This document shows, piece by piece, positions 43,237 through 51,988 of a stretch of 64,000 nt of DNA (positions within the stretch are counted from its first letter, which is position 1; each line of letters opens with the position of its first letter). The DNA lies in assembly GCF_003203515.1 (NCBI RefSeq), contig NZ_BGNG01000007.1, forward strand, positions 62,001-126,000, read 5' to 3'. The notes under the pieces are model-generated. The model ran no database searches and had not been told where the DNA came from. It worked only from the letters and a program-made list of their open reading frames with translations. Both the position numbers and the translations under genes were made by a program. The stretch comes from Glaciecola sp. KUL10 (GTDB taxonomy: Bacteria > Pseudomonadota > Gammaproteobacteria > Enterobacterales > Alteromonadaceae).

Positions 43237-43842
43237 TTATTTTATGTTCTTGCGAACTGCGTTGATCGCTCCTTTGGCGTCGCCATCTTTTATAGCATTG
43301 AGAATATCACGATGTTCGTCGACTAGTTTTCCCGAGGTATTGATACGTTTGTAGTTCATACGCATTTTTATCGTAATTGGATACCACATGTTAACTAAAT
43401 CTTCACCGCCTGCTTGCTCGATTAAAAACTGGTGGAAAGCCATATCGGCTTTGGTTAATTCGGTGAACTCTTCATTATCAAAATGCATTTGCATTTCATC
43501 GATGAGCATACTCGCTTGCTGAAGTTGTTCATCCGTTAGTTTGCCTGATATTTCCTTCATCGCAAACTCTTCGATCTTTCGACGTATTGAAATACTCAAC
43601 TTTTGGATTTCTGGAGATAACGGACTAGCAACAGAAGAACCCACGTTGTTTCTGCTAACTAACAAGCCCTCTTTGGTTAGCTTTAACAGAACATCTCTTA
43701 TAGGGCCGCGTGATGTGCCAAAACGCTCCGCTAGCGCATGTTCGTTTAATTTTGTATCTGGCTCAAGTACACCTGAAATGATGTCTGAGCGCAGTTCATC
43801 TGCTATTTGCTCTCTTACCGACAATATTTTTTTGCGAATCAT
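43237..43842 (-). CDS. GntR/FCD-family regulator of the agar locus
   Basis: 201-residue FadR-subfamily GntR regulator. The N-terminal winged helix (about 5-70, LNEHALAERFGTSRGPIRDVLLKLTKEGLL) is followed by an FCD effector domain with MAFHQFLIEQAGG and a His (VDEHRDI) that would bind metal or ligand. It is divergent from the anhydrogalactose cassette across 141 bp, which holds a perfect palindrome. This arrangement is typical of catabolite-induced repressors for sugar acids, so the ligand may be a cassette intermediate such as 2-keto-3-deoxygalactonate. It probably represses itself. Confidence 0.9.
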   Translation of the reverse strand: MIRKKILSVREQIADELRSDIISGVLEPDTKLNEHALAERFGTSRGPIRDVLLKLTKEGLLVSRNNVGSSVASPLSPEIQKLSISIRRKIEEFAMKEISGKLTDEQLQQASMLIDEMQMHFDNEEFTELTKADMAFHQFLIEQAGGEDLVNMWYPITIKMRMNYKRINTSGKLVDEHRDILNAIKDGDAKGAINAVRKNIK

Positions 43843-43925
43843 ACTGTTACTTGTTTTACGTTGATAATGCCTAATGTTAGCTAGCCCTTATTTCTTGTCA
43901 ATTAAATATTATGATTTTTTAATAG

Positions 43926-43954
43926 TTGTCATTTAATTGTTAACAAAGTACAAT
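43926..43954 (+). promoter_or_regulatory. cassette promoter with operator palindrome in the spacer
   Basis: TTGTCA (43926-43931), 17-bp spacer, TACAAT (43949-43954), then the ribosome-binding site and ATG of the cycloisomerase gene. The palindrome TTGTTAACAA (43937-43946) fills the spacer, so a bound repressor would block RNA polymerase. It lies in the divergent region of the GntR gene. Sequence-based prediction. Confidence 0.65.
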
Positions 43955-43983
43955 TATTCGAAATGAAAAATCGGAGTATATTT

Positions 43984-45120
43984 ATGAGTTTGGCACAAGA
44001 AAAAATAATCCAGCTAAACGACGTTAAGAGCATTCAGAATGTAAAGGTAGGACTTTACAAAATTCCACTTAAAGAAGTGCTCTCCGATGCTAAACATGGT
44101 GACCATACTCATTTCGAACTCATTACATGCACTATTGAATGTGACGATGGCATAACTGGCACAGGCTACACATATACAGGTGGCAAGGGAGGAAGTGCCA
44201 TTTATCATTTACTAGTAGATGAACTTGTACCTTTTGTAAAACAGCAAAACCCAAATAGAATCGAAAAAATATGGGAAGACATGCAGTACCACCTTCATTA
44301 CGTTGGTCGTGGTGGGTTATTAAGTTTTGCCATTTCAGCTATTGATATCGCACTTTGGGATATCAGGTGTAAACGACTAGAAGCGCCGTTATGGCAAGTT
44401 GTTGGTGGTAATTCATTTGAAACTCAGTGTTATGCAGGTGGTATAGATTTAAATTTTTCAAAGGAAAAGTTACTTAAAAATATCAAGTCATATATTGAAA
44501 GAGGCTTTACGCAAGTCAAAATAAAGGTGGGTCAAAAAGACTATAAAGAAGACATTGCAAGAATTAAGGCTGTTAGAGAGCTAATTGGCCCTGATGTTGA
44601 GTTTATGATCGATGCTAATTATTCGTTATCAGCTTCTGACGCAATACGCCTCTCTAAAAGTGTTGAGCAATACAATATTAGATGGTTTGAAGAGCCCACG
44701 CTTCCAGATGATCTAGAAGGCTACGCACAGATTAGTGAAAGCACATCTATCCCCCTTGCAATGGGTGAAAACCTTCATACTGTTTACGAGTTTAACCAAG
44801 CAATACAACACGCGAAACTAGGTTTTTTGCAACCAGACGCTTCAAATATCGGCGGGGTGACTGGCTTTCTAAAAGTGGCTCAGTTGGCATACGCTAATAA
44901 TCTTCCAATTTGTACTCACGGCATGCATGAATTGCACGTATCACTTATGGCATCTCAGCCACATGCTTGCAGTATGGAAGTTCACTCATTTCCAATCGAC
45001 GAATATACAACGCAGCCACTAAGGCTGGTTAACGGGATGGCACAAGCGCCAGACCTGCCGGGCACAGGTGTTGTGTTTGTCGATGAATTAATCACTCCTC
45101 ATTTAGTTATAGAATCATAA
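43984..45120 (+). CDS. enolase-superfamily 3,6-anhydro-L-galactonate cycloisomerase (probable)
   Basis: Mandelate-racemase/muconate-lactonising-type enzyme, 378 aa from ATG 43984 (GGAG 7 nt upstream; a longer frame starts at 43963). Catalytic KIK at Lys 179-Lys 181, metal ligands Asp 210, Glu 236 and Glu 262 (FEEP and MGENL), and the general-base His 312 in THGMHELH are all present. In agarolytic bacteria the known cycloisomerase of this superfamily opens 3,6-anhydro-L-galactonate to 2-keto-3-deoxy-L-galactonate. The cassette context supports that role. A galactonate or other sugar-acid dehydratase is the alternative. Confidence 0.82.
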   Translation: MSLAQEKIIQLNDVKSIQNVKVGLYKIPLKEVLSDAKHGDHTHFELITCTIECDDGITGTGYTYTGGKGGSAIYHLLVDELVPFVKQQNPNRIEKIWEDMQYHLHYVGRGGLLSFAISAIDIALWDIRCKRLEAPLWQVVGGNSFETQCYAGGIDLNFSKEKLLKNIKSYIERGFTQVKIKVGQKDYKEDIARIKAVRELIGPDVEFMIDANYSLSASDAIRLSKSVEQYNIRWFEEPTLPDDLEGYAQISESTSIPLAMGENLHTVYEFNQAIQHAKLGFLQPDASNIGGVTGFLKVAQLAYANNLPICTHGMHELHVSLMASQPHACSMEVHSFPIDEYTTQPLRLVNGMAQAPDLPGTGVVFVDELITPHLVIES

Positions 45121-45129
45121 GGAATAAAT

Positions 45130-46149
45130 ATGTTAGCTGCACAGTATGTAGGCGAAAAGTCTTTTTCGGTTAGCGCAGGCCAACAAATTGCACCCGCAAG
45201 TGGTGAAGTTAGGCTGGATGTTGGGTTTGTAGGGATTTGCGGCACTGATATGCACATATATCACGGCGTGATGGATGCTCGTGTTGCTCCGCCACAAATC
45301 ATTGGTCATGAAATGTCTGGTATTGTTGCTGAGCTCGGAGAGGGCGTGACAAATGTGAACGTTGGCGATAGAGTTGTTGTGAGACCACTTGACTATTGCG
45401 GTGAATGTCCCGCTTGTAAGTCTGGGAATTCGCATGTTTGCCATCATCTTAAATTCATGGGTATTGACTCTCCTGGCGCGTTTCAATCTAGCTGGACGGT
45501 TAAAGCTCGTACCCTACATAAACTTCCTGACCACGTTTCTCTTCAACAAGGCACACTGGTTGAGCCTTTGTCTGTTGCTTGCCATGATATTAATCGAGCA
45601 AGAGTCAAAGCAGGTGAAAAGGTCGTTGTATTAGGTGGCGGTCCGATCGGTCAATTGGTCGCACTTGTGGCTAAGACTCTAGGGGCGGAAGTCATGGTTT
45701 CTGAAGTCAGTGATGCTCGCCTTGATTTTGCTAAAAAGTACGGTTTTGAAACCGTCAATCCCATCAAAGATGATATCGCTCAGGTCGTAAATGAGTGGAC
45801 TGGGAAGAAGGGCGCAGATGCTGTGTTTGAAGTCAGTGGTGTGCAGGCAGCAATCGATGTGATGACTGAAATCACGGCGGTAAGAGGCCGGATTTGTATG
45901 GTTGCAATACATTCAGAAAAGCCAAAGGTCGACCTATTTAAGTTCTTCTGGAAAGAACTTGAGTTGGTAGGTGCGCGCGTTTACGAAAGTGAAGACTTTG
46001 AAATGGCGATTAATTTGCTAGCAGATAAAAAGCTAGATATCGCACCATTTATCACATCCGTGAGTAACATTGATAATATTAAAGATGCTTTTGCTGCAAT
46101 GGATGGAAACCCATCAGGTATGAAAGCATTGGTAAGTTTACAAGGGTAG
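45130..46149 (+). CDS. zinc-dependent sugar-acid or polyol dehydrogenase
   Basis: Medium-chain zinc dehydrogenase, 339 aa. GHEMSGIVAELGEGV holds the catalytic zinc region; the structural-zinc cysteines are CGECPACKSGNSHVC, and the Rossmann motif is VVLGGGPIGQLVAL. It sits 9 bp after the cycloisomerase and 4 bp before the SDR. In the anhydrogalactose pathway two redox steps convert 2-keto-3-deoxy-L-galactonate through a 2,5-diketo intermediate to 2-keto-3-deoxy-D-gluconate; this enzyme and the SDR are natural candidates for them, but which does which cannot be told. Confidence 0.85.
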   Translation: MLAAQYVGEKSFSVSAGQQIAPASGEVRLDVGFVGICGTDMHIYHGVMDARVAPPQIIGHEMSGIVAELGEGVTNVNVGDRVVVRPLDYCGECPACKSGNSHVCHHLKFMGIDSPGAFQSSWTVKARTLHKLPDHVSLQQGTLVEPLSVACHDINRARVKAGEKVVVLGGGPIGQLVALVAKTLGAEVMVSEVSDARLDFAKKYGFETVNPIKDDIAQVVNEWTGKKGADAVFEVSGVQAAIDVMTEITAVRGRICMVAIHSEKPKVDLFKFFWKELELVGARVYESEDFEMAINLLADKKLDIAPFITSVSNIDNIKDAFAAMDGNPSGMKALVSLQG

Positions 46150-46153
46150 TAAA

Positions 46154-46918
46154 ATGCAGACGTATTTTGATTTAACTGGACAAGTCGCACTCGTAACAGG
46201 TTGTAGTCGCGGTATAGGAAAAGCAATGGCAGTTGCACTGGCTGAGGCCGGTGCCGACATCATTGGTGTCTCTGCGAGTCTTGCAAAATCTGGTTCACAA
46301 GTGGAACAAGAAGTGACAGCCTTGGGTCGCAAGTTTAGTGCTTATCAATGCGATTTTTCTTCAAGAAGCGATTTGTATCGGTTTATTGAAGAAGTGAAGT
46401 CACAGCATAAGCGAGTAGATATTTTGGTCAATAATGCAGGCTCAATTTTACGTGCGCCTGCTGCTGAGCACTCTGATGAGTTGTTTGACAAGATTATTGA
46501 GATAAACCTCAATTCTCAATTTGTGTTAGCACGAGAGTTTGGTAAAGAGATGCTGACTCGCAAACAAGGTAAAGTGATATTCACAGCCTCATTATTAACG
46601 TTTCAAGGTGGAATCACCGTGCCAGGATACGCAGCAAGTAAAGGAGCAATTGGCCAGCTGACTAAAGCACTTGCAAATGAATGGGCAGGTTCTAACGTCA
46701 ATGTAAACGCCATTGCGCCTGGCTATATTGCTACTGACAACACTGAAGCGCTAAGAGATGATGCGGTACGTAGCAAAAGTATTTTAGAACGAATTCCTCA
46801 AGGTCGCTGGGGTGAACCCGATGACTTTAAGGGACCAATTGTTTTCTTAGCTTCTAAAGCCTCAGACTATGTTAACGGGTCAGTTATGTTAGTCGATGGC
46901 GGTTGGATGGGACGTTAA
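46154..46918 (+). CDS. short-chain dehydrogenase, KduD-like
   Basis: Classical SDR of 254 aa with the NAD(P) motif [11 protein letters not shown] (residues 15-25), NNAGS and the catalytic YAASKGA (Tyr and Lys), closing with [12 protein letters not shown]. It resembles 2-deoxy-D-gluconate 3-dehydrogenase (KduD). The stop is 1 bp from the aldehyde dehydrogenase ATG. By context it acts on a keto-deoxy sugar acid in the anhydrogalactose pathway, together with the zinc dehydrogenase. Confidence 0.87.
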   Translation: MQTYFDLTGQVALVTGCSRGIGKAMAVALAEAGADIIGVSASLAKSGSQVEQEVTALGRKFSAYQCDFSSRSDLYRFIEEVKSQHKRVDILVNNAGSILRAPAAEHSDELFDKIIEINLNSQFVLAREFGKEMLTRKQGKVIFTASLLTFQGGITVPGYAASKGAIGQLTKALANEWAGSNVNVNAIAPGYIATDNTEALRDDAVRSKSILERIPQGRWGEPDDFKGPIVFLASKASDYVNGSVMLVDGGWMGR

Positions 46919-46919
46919 A

Positions 46920-48371
46920 ATGAATTTTATTAACAATAAACACTATATCAACGGTGAGTACGTAGACTCTGCTTCAGATGAAACAATCAATATACTCTCT
47001 CCTAGCACAGGTAAAGTCATTGCAACAATCCCTGCCGGCGCGATAGACGATGCTGAGCTAGCCATGGAAACTGCGCATCAAGCACAAAAGAAATGGGCTA
47101 AGAAGACCTTCAGAGAACGTGCAGCGATACTACGCAATTTTGCCGACATTATTCGTCAGAATAAGCCAGCTCTTATGGACATGTTGGTTGAAGAACAAGG
47201 TAAGTTGATCGGCATGGCAGAAGTCGAAGTTAATGCGACGATTACCTTTATTGAATATGCCTGCGATCATGCATTGAGCGCAAAAGGAGGTATTTACCCT
47301 TCTGATAACGCTGATGAAGATATATATATTCACAAAGTCCCAAGAGGGGTAGTGCTTGCGATCACAGCTTGGAACTTTCCATTGGCATTAGCGGGTAGAA
47401 AAATTGGCCCAGCGTTAATAACCGGTAATACTATTGTTATTAAGCCGACCCAAGAAACACCGCTCACAACACTTGCATTGGGTGAGCTAGCAAACCAAGC
47501 GGGTATCCCACCGGGTGTGCTAAATATCATCAACGGCACCGGCAGCGGTATTGGGGCCCACCTTTGTCAGCATCCTTTGACTAAATTGATTACTATGACT
47601 GGCAGTACTCGCGCTGGCCAAGCCATTTACCAAGCAGCAGGAAAGCATATGATTCCTGTGATGCTTGAGTTAGGTGGCAAAGCGCCTTTCATCGTCATGG
47701 AAGACGCTGATTTAGATAAAGCGGTTGAGGATGCTGTTACTGCAAGGTTTGCTAACTGCGGTCAAGTGTGTACGTGTGCAGAGCGCCTATATGTGCACGA
47801 AAGTGTATACGATGCATTTATGACGAAATTCTTACCAAAGGTAAACGCAATTAAAGTGGGTAACCCAGCTGATCCAAGCTCTGAAATGGGGCCTAAAGTG
47901 AATGCAGCAGAAATCAAAAATATTACCCACATTATGAATGAATCCATTGCTCAAGGTGCAGAACTTCTTGCTGGCGGTAAGCCTGCTAAAGTTGAAGGTT
48001 TTGAGGATGGATTTTGGTTTGAGCCAACCGTATTAGGTAATGTAAAGCAAAGCAATATCGCTGTTCATGAAGAAACATTTGGGCCGATATTACCTGTGAT
48101 CAAAATTGCTTCTATCGACGAAGCAATAGCTAATACGAATGACTGCGAATATGGTTTATCTGCATATTTGTATACCAAAAATCTAAATTATATCTACCAA
48201 GCGATTGATGAAATGGAAGTCGGTGAAGTCTACGTTAACCGAGGTATCGGTGAACAACATCAAGGCTTCCATAACGGTTGGAAACTATCTGGTATGGGTG
48301 GGGAAGATGGCGAATTCGGCTTAGAGCAGTATTTCGACAAGAAAACCGTCTATATGAGTAAAAAATACTAA
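46920..48371 (+). CDS. aldehyde dehydrogenase, probable 3,6-anhydro-L-galactose dehydrogenase
   Basis: AldA-like NAD(P) aldehyde dehydrogenase, 483 aa. The start at ATG 46920 is chosen as the codon coupled to the SDR stop (a longer frame starts at 46896). The active-site Glu is in MLELGGKAP, the nucleophilic Cys is in NCGQVCTC, and the [10 protein letters not shown] motif is present. The natural job in this cassette is the first step: oxidation of 3,6-anhydro-L-galactose to 3,6-anhydro-L-galactonate, as described in agarolytic Vibrio. It is the last gene before the bidirectional terminator. The substrate is inferred. Confidence 0.85.
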   Translation: MNFINNKHYINGEYVDSASDETINILSPSTGKVIATIPAGAIDDAELAMETAHQAQKKWAKKTFRERAAILRNFADIIRQNKPALMDMLVEEQGKLIGMAEVEVNATITFIEYACDHALSAKGGIYPSDNADEDIYIHKVPRGVVLAITAWNFPLALAGRKIGPALITGNTIVIKPTQETPLTTLALGELANQAGIPPGVLNIINGTGSGIGAHLCQHPLTKLITMTGSTRAGQAIYQAAGKHMIPVMLELGGKAPFIVMEDADLDKAVEDAVTARFANCGQVCTCAERLYVHESVYDAFMTKFLPKVNAIKVGNPADPSSEMGPKVNAAEIKNITHIMNESIAQGAELLAGGKPAKVEGFEDGFWFEPTVLGNVKQSNIAVHEETFGPILPVIKIASIDEAIANTNDCEYGLSAYLYTKNLNYIYQAIDEMEVGEVYVNRGIGEQHQGFHNGWKLSGMGGEDGEFGLEQYFDKKTVYMSKKY

Positions 48372-48395
48372 TTTTCCTTGTTAGTATGTGTGTGT

Positions 48396-48427
48396 CAAAA
48401 AGGCTGTGTGTGTTCAGCCTTTTTTTT
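48396..48427. terminator. bidirectional Rho-independent terminator
   Basis: Perfect stem AAAAAGGCTG / CAGCCTTTTT with an 8-nt loop, flanked by A-run and T-run, between the convergent cassette and agarase operons. It suits both strands; the T-run reaches the first bases of the M14 gene's stop codon. Confidence 0.9.
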
Positions 48428-49562
48428 ACACTTCAAAAAAGTTGGTAAAACATTTAAACAGCTGCGTACCGCTTAACACTGACGCAGAAGGGAAATGTAG
48501 CATGGGGATTAAGTCACAAGGCGCTAATACTTGGCCAACGCCTTGTTCATTGTCCAAATCATCTATGTTTAACACGCGAGCCATTACCTCATCTTTTTTT
48601 ACAAAGTCTCCTGGCTTAACGCTGTATTCAACCATCCCACCAAAGTCAGTAAACAAGGTTTTATAGTCTTTTAAATAAACACCAATTCGCTGCATCTTCG
48701 CTGGACGATACTTGCTCGTGTCAATTACGGACTTGCTAGCTAAATAACCTAAGATACTATCAGCGTCTTTTTGCCCCTCAGAAAAGTCGATAACTTCTTG
48801 ACTGCCCATCTCTAAAGTAAATGCCTCTATACCGAAGTTACATTGTGTGTTGTGTCGCTTTAGAAGCTCCTCGGAGAGTGTCCACCATGTGCAGAAACAC
48901 GCTTCATCTAGGGCGCCGGCAAAGATATTCGGGATGAAAATACAATGAGGTATTGAGAATAATTGAGCTGATTCTTTTGCGTATTCAGGGATATAAATAT
49001 GGCGCGTAGAAACAGGTCCATTGTGCAAATCGAGCACAAAATCTGCATCAACGGCAATTCTTTGAAGTTTTAAGTTAAGTTGTTGAGCTAAGCCTAGGCC
49101 CCAAGCTTGATTTAGCTTCTCATCAATAGAAGCTTTGAGAGCTGCTTTGAATTCGTGTTTAATCAAATCAACCTTATCGTTTTTGGATACCTTAGCTGCG
49201 AAGTCTTCAATTTGCTTACTATCAAAGTGATAACCACGGTTCCAATTTGTACCGTTAACAGGATCGAAACGACCAAGTGTGTATTCACCCGCCTTAATGT
49301 TAGTGCCTACAGGGTTACAGTTAGGCACCAAAATAATTTTGCCATTAATCGTGATGTTTTTTAGTGCTTGAATTAAATGGTAAATGACGACATTACCTTG
49401 CACTTCTGCGCCATGGATCGAGCTTTGTATATAGACGGTAGGGCCATCTATCCCATCGGATAGCTCATAAATTGGCACATTAAGGTGCCGACCAGAGGCA
49501 TTTTGTGCCACGCTGATGTGGCTTTTATGTAGTCTAGGACCTAAGGGTTGTTGAATACTCAT
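48426..49562 (-). CDS. M14-type deacylase (succinylglutamate desuccinylase/aspartoacylase family)
   Basis: Zinc-dependent amidohydrolase-type protein of 378 aa. The SSIHGAE motif (first zinc His and Glu) and the later DLHNG (second His) are the family's ligands, and FTLEMGS supplies the catalytic Glu. No signal peptide is seen, so it is cytoplasmic. It is the last gene of the agarase operon, 109 bp after the GH50 stop. Family members remove N-acyl groups from amino acids; why one is transcribed with agarases is not clear. Confidence 0.85.
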   Translation of the reverse strand: MSIQQPLGPRLHKSHISVAQNASGRHLNVPIYELSDGIDGPTVYIQSSIHGAEVQGNVVIYHLIQALKNITINGKIILVPNCNPVGTNIKAGEYTLGRFDPVNGTNWNRGYHFDSKQIEDFAAKVSKNDKVDLIKHEFKAALKASIDEKLNQAWGLGLAQQLNLKLQRIAVDADFVLDLHNGPVSTRHIYIPEYAKESAQLFSIPHCIFIPNIFAGALDEACFCTWWTLSEELLKRHNTQCNFGIEAFTLEMGSQEVIDFSEGQKDADSILGYLASKSVIDTSKYRPAKMQRIGVYLKDYKTLFTDFGGMVEYSVKPGDFVKKDEVMARVLNIDDLDNEQGVGQVLAPCDLIPMLHFPSASVLSGTQLFKCFTNFFEV

Positions 49563-49670
49563 ATTTAAAAAGGCAGTAGAAATCTATATCGACATCTTAT
49601 CTTAAATAAGCTTACGGATATAACTTCTTACTGCCTAATCATGCAACAACCACTAACAATAACTAGTGAG

Positions 49671-51974
49671 TTAATGGGATTGAGAGAGTCGTTTGGTATA
49701 GATCTTAGCGTTAAACTGTTTTGCAGCTTTGATCATTTCAGTATGCGGGACATCAGCAATCGATACAAAGCCTACATTGTAGTTCTCGCCATCGTGAGCG
49801 CGCCCCGTGATTGGAGAATCTATGTATTGAAACCAATGAGCGCCCACCATATGATCTAGTGCCAACACAGACTCCATATAATCTGTGTACATACGAGCCC
49901 GCTCTGCTTGCGTCTCAGCAAAACCAAGCCCTGGATTAAAGTAACCTGTATCAAACGCACCAAAATGAAATTCACCGATAATACTTGGCATATCCACTTC
50001 TTTTAAAAATGCCCATTCGTTTTTTTGCAGGCTTTCTTTGTAATAATTATAACTCACTACATCGACATATTTAGCTGAGGCATTCACAATCTCAGGCGTC
50101 ATGCCCCAATTAGCCATTCTTACACCCATGTATAAATGGTTTGGCATCGCCCGTTCTAGTTCCCCGTGAACAACCTCAAAGTATTTAGAGGCATACTCAT
50201 AAAGCATCAAAGAGTAGTCTTCTAAAAGTGCATCATTAAGGTGCTCGATAGTAACGCCCTTTGCAAACTCAGACCACGCACTGATTTGAGTTTCCCACTG
50301 TTTGTTTAATGTCTCTATTTCACTATATTTAGACTGCATGAGTTCAACAAGCTTAGATTTGGTTGGGCTTTGAGAAGCATCTAATGTGAGCGTGTTAATC
50401 ACAATGGCATAGTGCGCTTTGGGAGAGCTTTTATTACCCCAGCTTTTTTCATTGTCAATAAACACGCCTACGCACCATGGCGAATTTTTAACTTCTTCAG
50501 CAATAATATCAATAGTAATACGTGCTCGGTTAGCAAACTCAGGATCAAATGGGTCGGGTAGGGGAGACCAATAATCGTTACCTGAACTGACCGTTTTAAA
50601 GTCTCCAATTATCCAACCATTGGCAAAATAAGGCATTTTGTCTTGCTGATAAAACATGGGATCAACCCAGTTTCCAAATGAAGTGAAGCCCCAATTGCGC
50701 ATGCGATCAAGCGTTACATCTTTCCATTTATCAATAAACGAATACGGTGACGTCTCGCCATATTTGCGTTCCAAGTTGGCTTGATAGTGACTGTACGTCT
50801 CACCATGCTCTAATACACCTATGTGAGCACTTTGACGGTACCCATAGTGATTTCCTAGCTCATTATCGTAATTGGGTAACCAGTTAAACATTTGTTTACG
50901 CAATTCAGATGCAACGTATCGCGACGCTAGCGCCTCGCCTTTGACTCGATTAAGACCTTTAGAGTCTTCAGGTGTCACCTCATCGCTATTCGTTTGTCTG
51001 ACAGATTCGTCTTTAAAGTCGTATCCGGTAAAAGTAGAGGTGTTTGCCATTCTGATATTAGCAATACCATGCGAATAGAATAGGTGTCCCTCTGGGTCAA
51101 CTAGCCACCATTTACCATTGTGTTTTTGCGTTCTGAAGTAACCAGTAGCGGCTAGCTTGGGCCCATCTTTGTATCCTCCAAACTTGCTGCGGTCGCTCAT
51201 CAGCTTACCATCTAGCTCTGTTAATTCTTGTTTCGTTCTTTGCTTTAACTCTTCGTCATTATGGATTTTATCGGCAAATTCAGCCTTCATATTTTGACCA
51301 TATTGATCTGAGATGTTAATTAACAGTGACTCGTCAAACGGTTTGCTCGGATGTACGCTTAAATCATCTATGATAAGCGTGGTATCTCTTGCCATACTGG
51401 TAAAGCTAAATTCGAGCTCTGATACCTTGGATAGATCAATCCATTTATTCCCCCAACGCCATACAAAATGTCTATATCCATCGTTTGGTTTTGGGTTACT
51501 TCGCAACCCAGTCTCAATCATCATGTCATTACCAGTGATTGTTACCCAATAGCGATGTTTAGAATTTGCAGGTACGAGTGCTGTACTGTTGTGTGAATCT
51601 CCCGATTCATGCTTTAACGCAAAAAATACATGAGCAGACTCGTTGCTCGGATTTTCGATATCCATGCTCAAACTTACACTGTCTTCTTGACTCCAATCCC
51701 ACGCCACATTATTTGTAAAGGCTACTGCACTTTTAAAATTATCTTTAGCATTAAATTCCACTTTAAGTGCTTGGCCATTGTCAGTTTTCACTAAAGATAA
51801 ATCGGCATTCAGCGCGGTTATATCACCAGTGATTTGAGCTTGTTCAAAGTCGAATAAAGGTTTTGACTCTTCAAACTCAGTATTGACTTGCTCTTGTGGT
51901 TTACTGCAAGCGGCGATCATTGTCGTTATCAACAACATAGTGCCTGCACATAATTTTTTATCTGCCGAAAACAT
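49671..51974 (-). CDS. GH50 beta-agarase lipoprotein, copy 1
   Basis: Beta-agarase of glycoside hydrolase family 50, 767 aa from ATG 51974 (AAGGGA upstream; a longer frame overlaps the MFS gene). A lipoprotein signal with Cys 23 (TMIAAC) is followed by a beta-sandwich, carbohydrate-binding-like domain (about 40-210) and the TIM-barrel part beginning at GYFRTQKHNGKWW. The catalytic pair is Glu 509 in GVFIDNEKSW (acid/base) and Glu 668 in PSIIGEFHFG (nucleophile). GH50 enzymes release neoagarobiose from agarose. It is paralogous to the gene at 57911 in the same operon. Confidence 0.94.
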   Translation of the reverse strand: MFSADKKLCAGTMLLITTMIAACSKPQEQVNTEFEESKPLFDFEQAQITGDITALNADLSLVKTDNGQALKVEFNAKDNFKSAVAFTNNVAWDWSQEDSVSLSMDIENPSNESAHVFFALKHESGDSHNSTALVPANSKHRYWVTITGNDMMIETGLRSNPKPNDGYRHFVWRWGNKWIDLSKVSELEFSFTSMARDTTLIIDDLSVHPSKPFDESLLINISDQYGQNMKAEFADKIHNDEELKQRTKQELTELDGKLMSDRSKFGGYKDGPKLAATGYFRTQKHNGKWWLVDPEGHLFYSHGIANIRMANTSTFTGYDFKDESVRQTNSDEVTPEDSKGLNRVKGEALASRYVASELRKQMFNWLPNYDNELGNHYGYRQSAHIGVLEHGETYSHYQANLERKYGETSPYSFIDKWKDVTLDRMRNWGFTSFGNWVDPMFYQQDKMPYFANGWIIGDFKTVSSGNDYWSPLPDPFDPEFANRARITIDIIAEEVKNSPWCVGVFIDNEKSWGNKSSPKAHYAIVINTLTLDASQSPTKSKLVELMQSKYSEIETLNKQWETQISAWSEFAKGVTIEHLNDALLEDYSLMLYEYASKYFEVVHGELERAMPNHLYMGVRMANWGMTPEIVNASAKYVDVVSYNYYKESLQKNEWAFLKEVDMPSIIGEFHFGAFDTGYFNPGLGFAETQAERARMYTDYMESVLALDHMVGAHWFQYIDSPITGRAHDGENYNVGFVSIADVPHTEMIKAAKQFNAKIYTKRLSQSH

Positions 51975-51988
51975 AGTTTTTCCCTTAC

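Noticed and set aside
49569-49636. AGGCAGTAGAA and TTCTTACTGCCT arms between the M14 and GH50 genes
   Set aside because: The arms differ by one base and enclose about 45 nt with no T-run, so a terminator or operator is not supported.
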